Positions 36,501-47,992 of a stretch of DNA of 64,000 nucleotides are shown piece after piece; the first letter of the stretch is position 1, and the number at the start of each line of letters is the position of its first letter. The DNA is from Formicarius rufipectus (Eukaryota > Chordata > Aves > Passeriformes > Formicariidae), in the NCBI GenBank assembly GCA_013399695.1, contig VXAU01001778.1, positions 63,514 through 127,513 of the forward strand. Direction: 5' to 3'. The notes under the pieces were generated by a model that had not been told where the DNA came from, did not search any database, and was given only the letters and a program-made list of their open reading frames with translations. The translations under genes were made by a program, and so were the position numbers.

Positions 36501-38989
36501 TCTGGCAATTTAAAGACAATTTGTGGGTTTAAATGTTAAAAGTCTTTTCCCCCTTTGCCTCAGATAAACTTTAACCTCTCCTTTTAAAGCCAAGGGGGCT
36601 CAGGACCAGCTGCTCCATCAGTGATGTGGAGCAGGAGAAACCCTGGGATTGCCAAATATCTCAATATATTTTGGCCCCTTTTCCATTTCTCCACTATTCC
36701 CTCACCGAGGACATGACAGTGGATGCAGCTTTTCCCAGACACTCCTCACACCCCAGAAGATTGGAATTATTCTTTCCTATATTTTTATCATTCAGAAGCA
36801 ACCAGCATCTGCCCTCCTGATTGTGCCTCCAGAGCTGCACACATTTGCCTGGAATTTAAAGAGCTGGGTTTGCAAACGTCTCTCCTGAGCCACGAAGTTT
36901 TGCAGGATCACCCCCAGCAAACCCAGCAGCTCCTTGTTTTCCTTCTGGAGATAATTCCTGCCCTGCTCCACCTGTGGGAGATGCACCAGACACCTCACTA
37001 AGCCTCCAAGGACACCCCACACCTGAGCCAGAGCTCATATATTAATAAACCCAGCCCTAAATCAAGGGTATTGAGGGGGTTGGCTTCTGGTTTTGCATAT
37101 TGCACCCCCCAAAATCCCCTTCTAAAATTGTATCTAATTGAGGGGCACTTCAATTAGCAGGGATGGAACCACCTCAGCTCCATCCCAGAGCCATGGGGCT
37201 GGAATGGGACTGAACTCCAGGTAATTAGTGCTGCAAAGAGAGAGGATAATTAGCAAAGGCTCATTACTTTAGTGAATTGCTCTGTGGACAGAGGCAGGTG
37301 CCCAACACAGAGCAAAGCCCAGCCCACGTGGCTTTCCAGAAGCATCATTTTGCTCGGCAATTAGGGAAAATCCAAACGAACTGTCATTCCCTCACTACAT
37401 TGCAGGATCCCTCCCTGTCTTCTCCTTGTTCCCACCCTGCCCCAGCTCATGCCAGGTCAGATCACAGGGAAATGATGATGAGCTGTGCTTTTCCCCACGG
37501 GGAAAACAAAGCTCCCTGTTCAAACAGTAATTCTGGGACCTGTTGCCAAGAATTCCTCCTTTGCCAACTAATCCATCATTTGGATGGGCTGGGGGGTGTT
37601 TTATCTCCGCTCTGGTGTCAGAGCTGTGCATGCAGAGCTGCTGGGCAGTGATCCCATGCCAGCACTCCCTGAATTCTGGTCCATCCTAGATGCAGGACAC
37701 CCTCAGGGGCCAAATTTGCCTGTGGGATAAATCCCAGCCAGGAGTGTGGAGTGGAGAATCAGAGGCAAAGGAGTGCCAGAGGAACTCCTGGGGCAGTCTG
37801 ACTGGGTGAGATTGAAACCCTCAGTGCCAAAGGGTGTTTAAAGTCACCTTGGCTGAACAGAAGGGCAGAATTTCCCGAGGGTGTCCAGGGTGTAGCTGAA
37901 CCTCCGGGGAGATGAGGCAGTTGTGTAACTGCCCTGTTTCTTGGAGGAAATTATATTATTCCAGGCATCTCCACCCCTGGAGCCATCTCCCCTGGACCAC
38001 AACCCTGCTTTGACTTCAGGGATATTCCTATTAACAGCGGGGTTTTTGCTAAAGCTTCTCAGTCCCAGCACAAGCCAGATCAGCAGCTCCTCTGGATGGT
38101 TTTCACTCTCTGCATTTCCCTCGGCCACAGATGCTCTGTCTGGGTGCGGGATGTGACACTGGTTAGTTCCAGGCAGATTTCAGGGGTGTGGGGAGGTGGG
38201 GGGGGCACGGGGAGATACCCAAATGAAGTCAGATTTTGCCCACAGACCCCATCACTCTGTGGTCAAAGCTCTGCCAAAAGTGGGTTTGGAGGAGAGACGG
38301 GCACAGGCTGAATTTAGGTGCCAGGAATATTGATTTAATTCTTTTTTTGTTAATAGATCTGTGATGAGGGGAAATGTAAGGGCTGTAACCTATGGGGGCG
38401 CAGAAGGGATGTATGAAATGATAAAGCAGCCCTGAAGGACCTAATCAAAGGTCTGGATAATCTCCTGTCCCCTTTCCATCACAGAAGGCAGGAGATGAGT
38501 TTAGGATGCTCCAAGCCAGGCTCTCCTCCGGGACAGGGTGATTTAATGTGCTCATTAACATCACAGGAGGGAGAAATAGCTCAGAGGACGGCCAAGGATG
38601 CTGGAGGGAGGGAAATTGAGGTGACAGTGTCCCTCAAGAGCAAAGGAACGTCACCGTGGACGAATCCAGGCTGGAACACGTAGGGAGAAATGTGCCACCG
38701 CCTCCTCTGCCTTCCCAAACGCCTGAGAGGAGGAGGAGAGGGAGGGGAAGAGGAGGGTGGAAAGGAAACCTGGGTGAAGGTAGAGGTGGGATCCCGGCCC
38801 GTGTGAGCCCATCCAATAGGGATGAAACCTTCCTGGAGCACCCAAGGTGGGGATGTCCATGAGCGTGGAAAGAAAAGAAGGGAAAACGAGAAAAGAAAAC
38901 CCAAATCCATCTTATTTCAGGGGATGGTTCCAACTTGCCCTGTACCACCCACCTGGGGAGTTCAGTGATTTATTAAGTAATTACCAGAG
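36501..38989. other. Intergenic, no gene seen
   Basis: No recognised exon, RNA gene or repeat family. Confidence 0.5.
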
Positions 38990-39660
38990 GTGGTAAGTCC
39001 AGCACCCGCTGGGATCCAGGCGTGAGGAAGGGGCATATCCCGCTCTGCCCCGTGCCCCGGAGATGCTGTCGGCAGGGCCGTGCCAGCTGTACCCGCTGCC
39101 GCAGCCGGTCTCGGTGCCCCCGGGGCGGGGACGGGAGGTTCCCACGTGGTGGTGGCACCGACCCCTCCCGAAAACGCTCCCTCCGTCCCCACGGCCACAG
39201 GCGAGAGGTAGGTGGGCACCGGGGGATGCTCCAGCCCTCGAGCTTTCCCTTCCCCTCCTCTTTTCCACATCATTATTAGACTTTAATACTGAAAAGAGCA
39301 CTTCTGCCCGCTGCCGCTCTCTGTCCCGCGGGTCCCTGTCCCCCCTCTCCGCCTCTCCCGGGGACCGGCTCAGACCTCGCCACGTCACGGACAAGACTTG
39401 TCCCCGCTGGACCATCCGGAGCTTTGTTGGGGATTAAAGGTGGCATCAGCCAGAAGGGCACGTCCTCCCCCGTCTCGCTGCCCGGCGGGCCGGTGGGGGC
39501 AGGAGGTGGGTGGCCGGGTCCCCCCTCCCCGGGGCGAGACGGGCACGGGGATGGGGTGTCCCCTGCACCCCTCCGGCCCCGTCTCCCCAGGGCCCCCTGG
39601 CTGTTTTTAGGGCTTCCAGAGGGATGGGGGCTCCGAACTGTGCCCGATGCCACTGCCCCG
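38990..39660. promoter_or_regulatory. CpG-rich island upstream of KCNA10, possible promoter
   Basis: CpG dinucleotides are dense here (CCCGCTGCCGCAGCCGG, GGGGCGGGGACGGG, TCCCGCGGG, CCCGGCGGGCCGG), in contrast to the CpG-poor DNA around. It lies about 3.7-4.3 kb before the KCNA10 coding exon on the same strand. A good splice-donor match (GAG|GTAGGT) occurs at 39207/39208. Promoter function is inferred from composition and position. Confidence 0.45.
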
Positions 39661-39837
39661 CCTGCCAAAATCCACCCCCGGCCAATGACATGGTGAAGCC
39701 AAGAGAAAGGAGCCTTTCAAATGACATTGGCTGCGTTATCCCAAAGGGACCTTCCAAGTGTATGGCTGGACTGGTTTTTTTTTCCATCTCTGCTTTCCCT
39801 ACACATCCCGATGGGTGGTTAATTACTCTCTTCCCAG

Positions 39838-39873
39838 ATGCAGAGAGCTCTGGCACTTCCATGGCCCGTCCAG
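39838..39873 (+). other. Candidate 36-nt leader exon of KCNA10
   Basis: A polypyrimidine tract ending TTCCCAG stands directly before it and a perfect consensus donor (CAG|GTAAGT) directly after. The length is a multiple of three. It could splice on to the acceptor at 43279. No transcript evidence is available here. Confidence 0.35.
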
Positions 39874-40190
39874 GTAAGTCCTTGTAGGTGCTGGTGTGGG
39901 AAGAATGACTCCCTTTCTCATCCCATACAGGGCTGACAGGGAGGGGATGGGGCGACAGCACCTCCAGTTTTCTGGAAAACCTTGGAACTGGATGTTTTTT
40001 GCCTCAGGAGCCTAAGAGAGATGAAAGCAGGATGGGTGGGAAGCGTATGGAACTCCAGGCAGGGAGATTTCGGTGGCTGCAGGGGACTGGTGGATACCAC
40101 AGCCCTGATTCCCTGGACGTGATGGGCAAACCACAAACTCTCCCTCAAAATGACCTTTCTCTTTTCTCTGTCGCTCCCCCTCCTGTGTGT

Positions 40191-40221
40191 ATTTTTTTTA
40201 TTATTATTATTATTATTATTT
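40191..40221. repeat. (TTA)n microsatellite
   Basis: About eight TTA units following a short T run. Confidence 0.9.
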
Positions 40222-41658
40222 TCCACAGCCAGGGATTTCCGCTGAAGGATATTAGTTAATCAGATTCCCAGAAGCAGATGTTGGGTGATTTAGGAGGAAA
40301 AAAAGAGGCAACTTTCTAGTTCAAGCCTCAGCTGGAGGCCAGAGCACGGGGAAAAGCTTTGGGGGGATGTTTTGTGGTTTAGGGAGGTGCCATTAATTTT
40401 GGTCTTAATTCAAAATAAGATAGATAGGGTGGTCTAGGGGCTTGGGGACAGGTGGGGCACCTCCCTCTGGGATTGGGACAGACAGACATTAGTAAGTTTG
40501 GGGGCAAGAAAAGAGCCCTGCATTCCATGGGAAGCTGCCCTAGGACTTGTAATGGAGCTTTAAATCACCTTTCCATGTTCCAGTGGGGACAGCTTTTCGC
40601 TTTCAGCCCTGATCATGATGTGTAAATTGTCCCATCATAGCTCTGTGCCTCAGTTTCCCCATCAGGGAAACTGCAAAGCTCCAGAGCAAAATCAGATTTC
40701 CAGAGTCAATTCAAAGCCAGATTTCAAGATTCACAATTCTTTCTGCCACCAAATCCTTGGGATGAAGATGTCTTTCCATGCAAGAACTGGGGGACTTTCT
40801 TGCCCAGCAATATTAAGAGTTAAGCACTTTTAAATACGAAGATCACCTCATGGCACAGCCTTAGGATGCAGTTTTAGCTGCTCCAGCTCTGTCCCACTGC
40901 CAAGAGAAATTCCTGGGAAGGTGTTCCCCTCTGAGCTCTTCCCCCTGGCTGGAGGTGTGGTGGGTCAGGTCAGTTCACCCACCCACTGAACACTAAACTC
41001 TGATTCAAACTGGTTTTATTTAATGTTTTTTTGAGATTTAAAATCATCTTGGGGGATTTATAGTAAGAAAAAATAAGGTTGCAAGAAGGGAATTATATGT
41101 GCTGCTATTTCTTTTATCTTTTATGCTGGTTTTTCTCACAAAAGATTCAAAAGAGCTTTATTTGGGCCAGGCTTATTGTGGTATCCCTTTGCCTGCCTCC
41201 TGATGCTCCTGAAACCTGGGTTATCCACAGCTCTAGGCTGCTCTGATGTTACATCTTGTCCTTCCAGCACCAGCTTTTCACAGGGCCACCAAATAGTTAA
41301 GCCTGTGCTGAATCCAACCCCACAAATTGCTGGTCCTGGGGTCCGTCCAAGCTGGACATCACTGGGGCCACAGCACTTGGGTTTGTCGTCAGCTGGGCTC
41401 CTCAGCTTGGCAGGACATCACTTGGAGGGGCAAACCCACACTGCTGCTGCTTCCTGCAGGCATCACTTCTGCCCCCCTGCCCTAAACACTCTTCCCTCCA
41501 TGTCCCCAAGTGGGAAAATTGGAACAAAACTGGACCAAAGCAGCTCCACAGGGATGGATTCCTAAGAACAGCCGTGCTCCATGGCTTTGGTGTGAGCAAA
41601 GGGATACGGTCTGTAAACAGCTTATGGGAAATGGTTGGATTCGTCCCCAAATCCAGCA

Positions 41659-41876
41659 GAGGAGAGGAGAGGAGAGGAGAGGAGAGNNNNNNNNNNNNNN
41701 NNNNNNNNNNNNNNNNNNNNNNNNNNNNNNAAAGGAAAAGGAAAAGGAAAAGGAAAGGAGGAGAGGAGAGGAGAGGAGAGGAGAGGAGAGGAGAGGAGAG
41801 GAGAGGAGGAAAAGAGGAAAATAAAGGAAGAAGAAAAGAAAGAAAGAAGAAAAGAAAGGAAGAAAATAAGAAAAGA
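41659..41876 (+). repeat. Long pure-purine array (GGAGA)n/(GGAAAA)n with gap
   Basis: Apart from the gap and two isolated T residues the whole stretch is G and A: GGAGA units, then GGAAAA units, GGAGA units again, then irregular GAAA. Open frames through it are artefacts of the repeat. Confidence 0.95.
41687..41730. other. Assembly gap (44 N)
   Basis: N run inside the purine array. Confidence 0.99.
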
Positions 41877-43278
41877 TGATTTGTACAAGCCAGGATGTGG
41901 AAGTCTAATTTCTGCAACAGATTTGGATTTTTACCTTGTCCTACTCCCCTTCTCTGGCTGTGTGTCAGCAAAGATGGACAAATCAGCTTCTGGGCAGGCA
42001 AAACGTCAGAGCCCCGAATTACTTCAGTGAAACTGGGATGTTGAGGCTCTGGGAGCAGCTCAGTCCCCATGGGCATCATCCCAGCACTGGGATGGATGAA
42101 GCAAACCCTACACTGGGAATCATCCTCATCACAGGACATGGCCTAAATTGTGTTGCTATTCCTGGCAGTCCAGGGCATCTGGGTTTTTTCACTCCCTGGG
42201 TAAGGAAGCCACTGTGCCCTTGGTGATCATGGTCACACGGAGCAGCTCCGTGTGTCCCTCCGGTGTCTCCTGTCTGGAAAATACATGTGGAGGGGAAATA
42301 AATCAGGGCATTGACTTTACTTGGAAAGTTCCTTTGGGAGCAAATCTTCCCAGAACTGCTCCCTGTTTATATCTAATTTCTCTCCCTGTGGCAGGATGGG
42401 TTATTTCCCAGCTCCATAACTTGGTCTGATCCCTGGACTCCTCTTTGATTTTGCTCTGAGTTCAGGACAATGTCAGTGGTGTATTGGGAAGCTGCCTGGC
42501 AACATTTTGGGCACATGGTGACTGTTTCTGAGCAGAAACAATCCACTCCATGGCCTGAAAGGACCTGAATGCTTAGTCCTTGACTTCTTCCTGTGGCTGG
42601 GAATATCAGGAATATCATGGAGGAAGCCAGGAGAGCTCTGGAGGACATCACCTCCTCCACTGGCCGCCCCAAGGTCTGGATCAAGACAAGGGGTCTCAGT
42701 TCATGCAGAGCAAAGGGGTTCTCCAAGACTGCAGGGCACGTCCTTCTCCTCCTGGGCTGCACTCCCTAAATCCCAGTGTGGCTCCCAGTTTGGGAATTTT
42801 TTCTGAAAGCTGGTTGATCCAGCCCAGGACCTCTTGGGGATTGACCCAATGACTCTCCTACCTGTATCGAGGGCTGCTGCTGACCAGCACATCTATGTTT
42901 AACACCTCCATCTGGTTGCCCTGAACTCTGGATCCACACTTGGAAATATTTGGAATGTCCCCTTGCTCTGGGATTTCTGGGGAAAGACTGGGTGGGACAC
43001 TTGGGTTTACCCCCATCCTCTGCTCCTCTCTGACCTTTCCTTCTCTGTCGCTGTCAGTGGTGTTGGGAGGTTAATGATGATGAAACTAAACAAGGAGGGT
43101 TTGTAGGATCCAAAGACAAACAGCTTGCTGGAAATCGTTTTGCCAGTCAATGGAATTAACTTTTCCATTAAAAAAAAAAAGTCCAGATTGTCTGACCTCA
43201 GGTTTGTTTGATTCTGTTGTTGAGCCAAGTGATGCACATGCCTGATTCAGCCCCGTCTCCCTGTCCCTTCCCTTGCAG

Positions 43279-43352
43279 ATCCTCATAGCGTGGGAAAGAC
43301 TGAAGCTACCAGCGCCGGGTCAGGGGATTTCTGCTGCTAATCTGATTAGTGT
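43279..43352 (+). other. KCNA10: KCNA10 5' UTR part of the coding exon, behind a strong splice acceptor
   Basis: A C/T-rich tract ending CCCTTCCCTTGCAG at 43278 is a strong acceptor 74 bases before the first ATG. It implies at least one upstream non-coding exon. Confidence 0.55.
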
Positions 43353-44903
43353 ATGATGGACGTGTCCGGTTGGAAGGAGATGGAGGTGGCACTAGTCAGT
43401 TTTGACAACGCTGATCAGATCGTGGAGGATCCCTGTTATTCAAATGACCTCAGCCCCACGGGGCAGTCGCGGAAAGGCCACCCCAGCTGTGCCAACCTGC
43501 TCTCCAACCTGAGAATCCTCATCAACAGCGAGAACGCAAACAATGAGACCATCTTCTCCAGGTTCTCCACCGAGTTCAGTGACCACCTGGTGGGAGAAAG
43601 GGTGGGCATGGATGAGGGGGACCAGCGAGTCATCATCAACATTGCTGGGCTGAGGTTTGAGACGCGGCTCAAGACCCTTGACCAGTTCCCTGAGACCTTG
43701 CTTGGGGACCCCGAAAAGAGGATGCGCTACTTTGATTCCATGAGGAATGAATATTTCTTCGACAGGAACAGGCCCAGTTTTGATGGGATCCTGTACTATT
43801 ACCAGTCTGGTGGGAAAATCCGTCGCCCAGCCAACGTTCCCATTGATGTCTTCGCTGATGAAATCACCTTCTATGAGCTGGGGGATGAAGCCATGGACCA
43901 GTTCAGGGAGGATGAAGGATTCATCAAGGATCCTGAGACCCTCTTACCAACCAATGACTTTCATAGGCAATTCTGGCTGCTCTTTGAGTACCCTGAAAGC
44001 TCCAGCGCAGCCCGGGGTGTAGCTTTGGTCTCTGTCCTGGTCATTGTCATCTCCATCATCATATTCTGCATGGAAACCTTGCCAGAATTCCGGGAGGAAA
44101 GGGAGTTTAAGTCTGCACAGGAGCTTTCTAGGAACGTGACAGACACTTTGCTGGCCCATAGCACCTTCACGGACCCTTTCTTCGTCATAGAGACCGCCTG
44201 CATTGTCTGGTTCTCCTTCGAGCTCTTCGTCCGCTTCGTTGTGTGCCCCAGCAAGACCGAGTTCTTCAGGAACATCATGAACATCATCGACATTGTGTCC
44301 ATCATCCCCTACTTCGTGACGCTCACCACCGAGCTGATTCAGCAGAGCGAACTCAACGGGCAGCAGAACATGTCTCTGGCCATCCTGCGGATCATCCGCC
44401 TGGTCCGGGTCTTCCGCATCTTCAAGCTGTCCCGGCACTCCAAGGGGCTGCAGATCCTGGGGCAGACCCTCAAGGCCAGCATGCGGGAGCTGGGCCTGCT
44501 CATCTTCTTCCTCTTCATTGGCGTCATCCTCTTCTCCAGCGCCGTTTACTTTGCGGAGGTCGACGAGCCACAGTCCCATTTCTCCAGCATTCCGGATGGG
44601 TTCTGGTGGGCCGTGGTGACCATGACCACAGTGGGATATGGAGACATGTGTCCCACCACCCTGGGCGGGAAGATCGTGGGCACCCTTTGCGCCATCGCGG
44701 GGGTTTTGACCATCGCGCTGCCCGTCCCCGTCATCGTCTCCAACTTCAACTATTTCTACCACCGGGAGACGGAGAACGAGGAGAAGCAGATCCTGCCTGG
44801 GGAGGTGGAGCGGCTCCTGGCCAGTGTGGCCACGGGCAACGGCAGCATGGAGTCCCTCAATAAGACCAATGGGGGCTACCCTCGAGACAAGGCCAAAAAA
44901 TGA
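43353..44903 (+). CDS. KCNA10: Voltage-gated potassium channel Kv1.8
   Basis: Complete single-exon coding region of 516 residues for a Shaker-family K+ channel alpha subunit. T1 tetramerisation domain about 92-190 (starting VIINIAGLRFET), S1 222-242, S2 272-293, S3 306-326, voltage-sensing S4 341-363 with regularly spaced arginines, S5 379-402, selectivity filter TVGYG 426-430, S6 440-468 with PVP 457-459. The N-terminus (MDVSGWKEMEVALV) and the C-terminal NKTNGG segment identify Kv1.8; unlike KCNA2 there is no PDZ-type C-terminus. Two adjacent in-frame ATGs begin it. The second (43356) has the better initiation context (A at -3, G at +4) and matches the mammalian start, so the protein may be 515 residues. 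In mammals the channel is found in kidney, vascular and inner-ear cells. It lies downstream of KCNA2 on the same strand, as in human. Confidence 0.97.
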   Translation: MMDVSGWKEMEVALVSFDNADQIVEDPCYSNDLSPTGQSRKGHPSCANLLSNLRILINSENANNETIFSRFSTEFSDHLVGERVGMDEGDQRVIINIAGLRFETRLKTLDQFPETLLGDPEKRMRYFDSMRNEYFFDRNRPSFDGILYYYQSGGKIRRPANVPIDVFADEITFYELGDEAMDQFREDEGFIKDPETLLPTNDFHRQFWLLFEYPESSSAARGVALVSVLVIVISIIIFCMETLPEFREEREFKSAQELSRNVTDTLLAHSTFTDPFFVIETACIVWFSFELFVRFVVCPSKTEFFRNIMNIIDIVSIIPYFVTLTTELIQQSELNGQQNMSLAILRIIRLVRVFRIFKLSRHSKGLQILGQTLKASMRELGLLIFFLFIGVILFSSAVYFAEVDEPQSHFSSIPDGFWWAVVTMTTVGYGDMCPTTLGGKIVGTLCAIAGVLTIALPVPVIVSNFNYFYHRETENEEKQILPGEVERLLASVATGNGSMESLNKTNGGYPRDKAKK

Positions 44904-45076
44904 GACTTGGGGCCATGGTGGGACTGGGCACTGTCAGGTGGGATTGGCTGGAAGAGGTACCAAACATCTGCATGCTCTGATTTATTTCTTTTTTAAAAAC
45001 AAACAAACAAATGTGCTGCTGCTTTTTTTTTTCTTTTCTAGACATTTTTCAATCTCTGATTTCCTCTGGCTGTTCA

Positions 45077-45082
45077 AATAAA
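45077..45082 (+). terminator. KCNA10 poly(A) signal
   Basis: AATAAA about 175 bases after the KCNA10 stop, followed by a GT-rich stretch (TCTGGTGTATTTTT) about 35 bases on. It predicts a short 3' UTR. Confidence 0.7.
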
Positions 45083-45126
45083 TACCATCTTTCTTATCTA
45101 TCTGCTCTGCCCATCAGTCTGGTGTA

Positions 45127-45172
45127 TTTTTATTTGATGCTCATCTGGTGGATTTTATTTGATGCTCATCTG
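45127..45172. repeat. Short tandem duplication
   Basis: TTTTATTTGATGCTCATCTG occurs twice, separated by GTGGA, just past the KCNA10 poly(A) site. Confidence 0.9.
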
Positions 45173-46844
45173 CTTTGACATTTCTCTCCTTCGTCTATGG
45201 CACCAGAATGGAATTCCCCACATTCAGATTTCCCCCATTTGCTGGAGAGGTAAAAGGGCAAAATGACATTAAATTATTTGCATGGGGACACCCAGATCTC
45301 CAGGGATGAAGGTGGGTCCAGCTCCCTGCTTTTCTTAATCCATTTAAATAGTTCCTCCCCACCCACCACTTTGGATCTGGGGATCTGACCAATTCCCAGA
45401 TTTGGGACTACTCTGCTTGCAAAAATAAGCTGGAACAAAGAAGGGATATTTTTAGTCGAATGAGTTCCCTGGTCTGTCTGACTGATTAAATCTGCTGGCT
45501 CAGCAGTGATGGATGGACCCAAGCCAGCAGGTGAGGGGATTAGGAGGGCAGGAATGGTGACCAGAGCCATGACACTGTTACAAAAATGGTCCAGGGCACT
45601 GGGGTTTCTGGTGGAAAACTGAGCTCCAAGAGAGGGAATGAGATTCCACCTGCAACAAATGTTCAGGCTGGAGGTTGTCTGGTGTAAAAACACACTTAGG
45701 GATGAGCCACTGTGGCCTTGTAGCTTTTATTGTCACTTCTGTTGCTGCAAGTGGGCACAGAGAAAATCCACAGAGAAAAAACAAGGCCAAATATTTCCCT
45801 GGTGCAAGACAGCACTTTGGGTTTGCTAAAAACATGCAAATTTCCATGGGAAAAAATGTTCTATTTGACGGAAGAAGCCAGCAGCAGCTCATTTTGCCTT
45901 TCTCTCCAACGCCAGCAGGTTTTCCCCTGACAAAAACATTTTGTTCCCACTTCACCGTCTCACTCAGCTGTTTTTTGGGATGTCTCTGCCTCCTTTAAAT
46001 CCCAGTTTCTCATGCAGTGTCTCCCATCTGCTGTTATCTCACCTCTGCTGCCTTGGATGTCTTTCCTCCTGAAGGTTCCACCATCCCTGGTTTGCAGTTT
46101 CATTCAGGAAGCAATGCTGAAACGCATCGGTTTTTATTATTCCTGGTCTGTTGGAAAATACAAGTTTGGGCTTGCTGAGATTTTCACTGTGGCAGAAATC
46201 CCCCAGTCCTACTTGGATTGGGTTGTTATTTTGGATTTGGGTTTTGTTTGGGGTTTTTTTGTGCACTGTCTTCCTGCAATGAGATGTTTTGCATCCCAGG
46301 GGTTCCATCTGAGACATGACCAGTACAATTCCTTTTCCCTCTGTAACAAATCTCCCTTTTCATCAGCTCTCTCTGTTTTGGTTTTTTCCCATCCCTCTAC
46401 CATTCTTTTCTTTACCCCATCCCTTGATATCATCTCAGACAGAAGACACTGTGATAGCTATTTAATCTCCTTCCCACTGTGTTCAAGCTCTGGTCATCTG
46501 TGGGGACTGTTAGAGGAGGCACAGCTGGGAACAGCTGGGAACATCCTCAGCTCTCTCTGTTCATCCCCCAGTTCTCTCCAGCAGCTCTTCCACAATCCCT
46601 ATTTTTATAACAGCTTCTCTTTCCTTTTCCCCTGGAAAACTTGAACTTTTTACATTCTTTTACAGTTTTCATGCTCCTCTCCCCAAATTCTCTCCGATCC
46701 TCTTCAATCTGAAGCAGTGTTGGTGTTTATTCCTGGGGAAATCACCACAGAAAACTCTGATGGAAATGTTTGGGCTGGGAATATTCAGCCATGAGCTCAT
46801 CACTCTTCCTGCTTCCTCAGCAAACATGGACCATAATGGTGCTG

Positions 46845-46953
46845 GGATGGATGGATGGATGGATGGATGGATGGATGGATGGATGGATGGATGGATGGAT
46901 GGATGGATGGATGGATGGATGGATGGATGGATGGATGGATGGATGGATGGATG
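46845..46953. repeat. (GGAT)n microsatellite
   Basis: About 27 uninterrupted GGAT units, the same motif as the gapped array near 19.6-20.3 kb. Confidence 0.98.
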
Positions 46954-47139
46954 AAAGGATGGAAGGATGAACAACCTGATTCTTATTCACTTGTAAACTT
47001 TATCCTCAAATAAAGGAATACTTGCTTCAAAGTCTGGCATGTAGAAAATATCGTTCATTTGCATTCAACTTTCTGTTCTTGGCTTTGTGCTGCCCCCAGC
47101 TGGGAATTTTGTGTGGGGGAGTTGAGATATGGGACATTA

Positions 47140-47305
47140 TAGAATCCCAGAATTATTTAGGTTGGAGGAGACCTTTAAAGATCATCCTGTCCCCCTGCCA
47201 TGGGCAGGGACACCTTCCACCAGCCCAGGTTGCTCCAAGCCCCATCCAACCTGCTCTTGGACACTTCCAGGGATGGGGCAGCCACAGTTGCTGTGGAAAA
47301 CAGGT
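47140..47305 (-). mobile_element. CR1 LINE 3' fragment
   Basis: Reverse complement of the CR1 tail: ATAGAATCCCAGAATTATTTAGG, AAAGATCATCCTG, CCATGGGCAGGGACACC, GGATGGGGCAGCCACAG. Confidence 0.9.
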
Positions 47306-47865
47306 CTCCAGATCCTTGAGCTCAGCAGAGGTTTCTCAGCAGTTTGGCTTCCACCATCCACTGTGGGAGACCAGGTCCAAAGGGAATCCCTCACTTATTC
47401 CATGAGGATGGGGTCAGAGGCATTATACCCCTCCAGACTCATTAACTTTACTTCCTATTTATCCCAAACAGGAGGAAAACCAGGCTATGAATTCCCAGTG
47501 TCAACACTCATCTGGTGCTTGGTAAAAACCTACCAGAAAACCCATTTTCCTCCACAATTTGCAGCTTGATGCCTTCCCAAATACAGGCCCAAAGCTCAGA
47601 GCTCAATGAAATGCATAAAAAGCTATTAAGAAGTGCCCTGTTCTGGAGTCAGTCCCTAATGATCTTTCATGTGCTCCTGCTCACAGGCTGCATTCCCTCT
47701 GGAAATGTTGTACCTCCACAGGGAAAGCTAAAAAGAATACAAGAAACAACTTTGTTTCTTGTAAACACAAAAAAGTGTCCTGGCTGGCTCTTATCCCTGG
47801 AAGCAGTCAGAACCTGTGGCTAGGTGTGAAATATTTGTCACTCCTCCTTTGAGCTGAAATTGCCC

Positions 47866-47992
47866 ACAATCCCAGACTGATTTGGGTAGGAAGGGACCCT
47901 AAAGCTCTCCCATCCCACTCCCCACCATGGGCAGAGACACCTCCCACTAGATGAAGTTGCCCCATCCAGCATGGCCTTGGGGACTGCCAGGA
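47866..47992 (-). mobile_element. CR1 LINE 3' fragment (diverged)
   Basis: CAATCCCAGACTGATTTGGG, GGAAGGGACCCTAAAG and CCATGGGCAGAGACACC match the CR1 tail in reverse; the right end is more diverged. Confidence 0.82.

Larger units (their letters stand above)
39874..43278. other. Region between candidate leader exon and KCNA10
   Basis: It contains a (TTA)n run and a purine array with a gap, and otherwise nothing recognised. If the leader model is right this is the last intron of the KCNA10 transcript. Confidence 0.45.

Noticed and set aside
43944..44762. 272-codon open frame antisense to KCNA10
   Set aside because: Shadow of the highly constrained KCNA10 codons; its acidic, Asp/Glu/Gly-rich sequence is the complement of the channel sequence.
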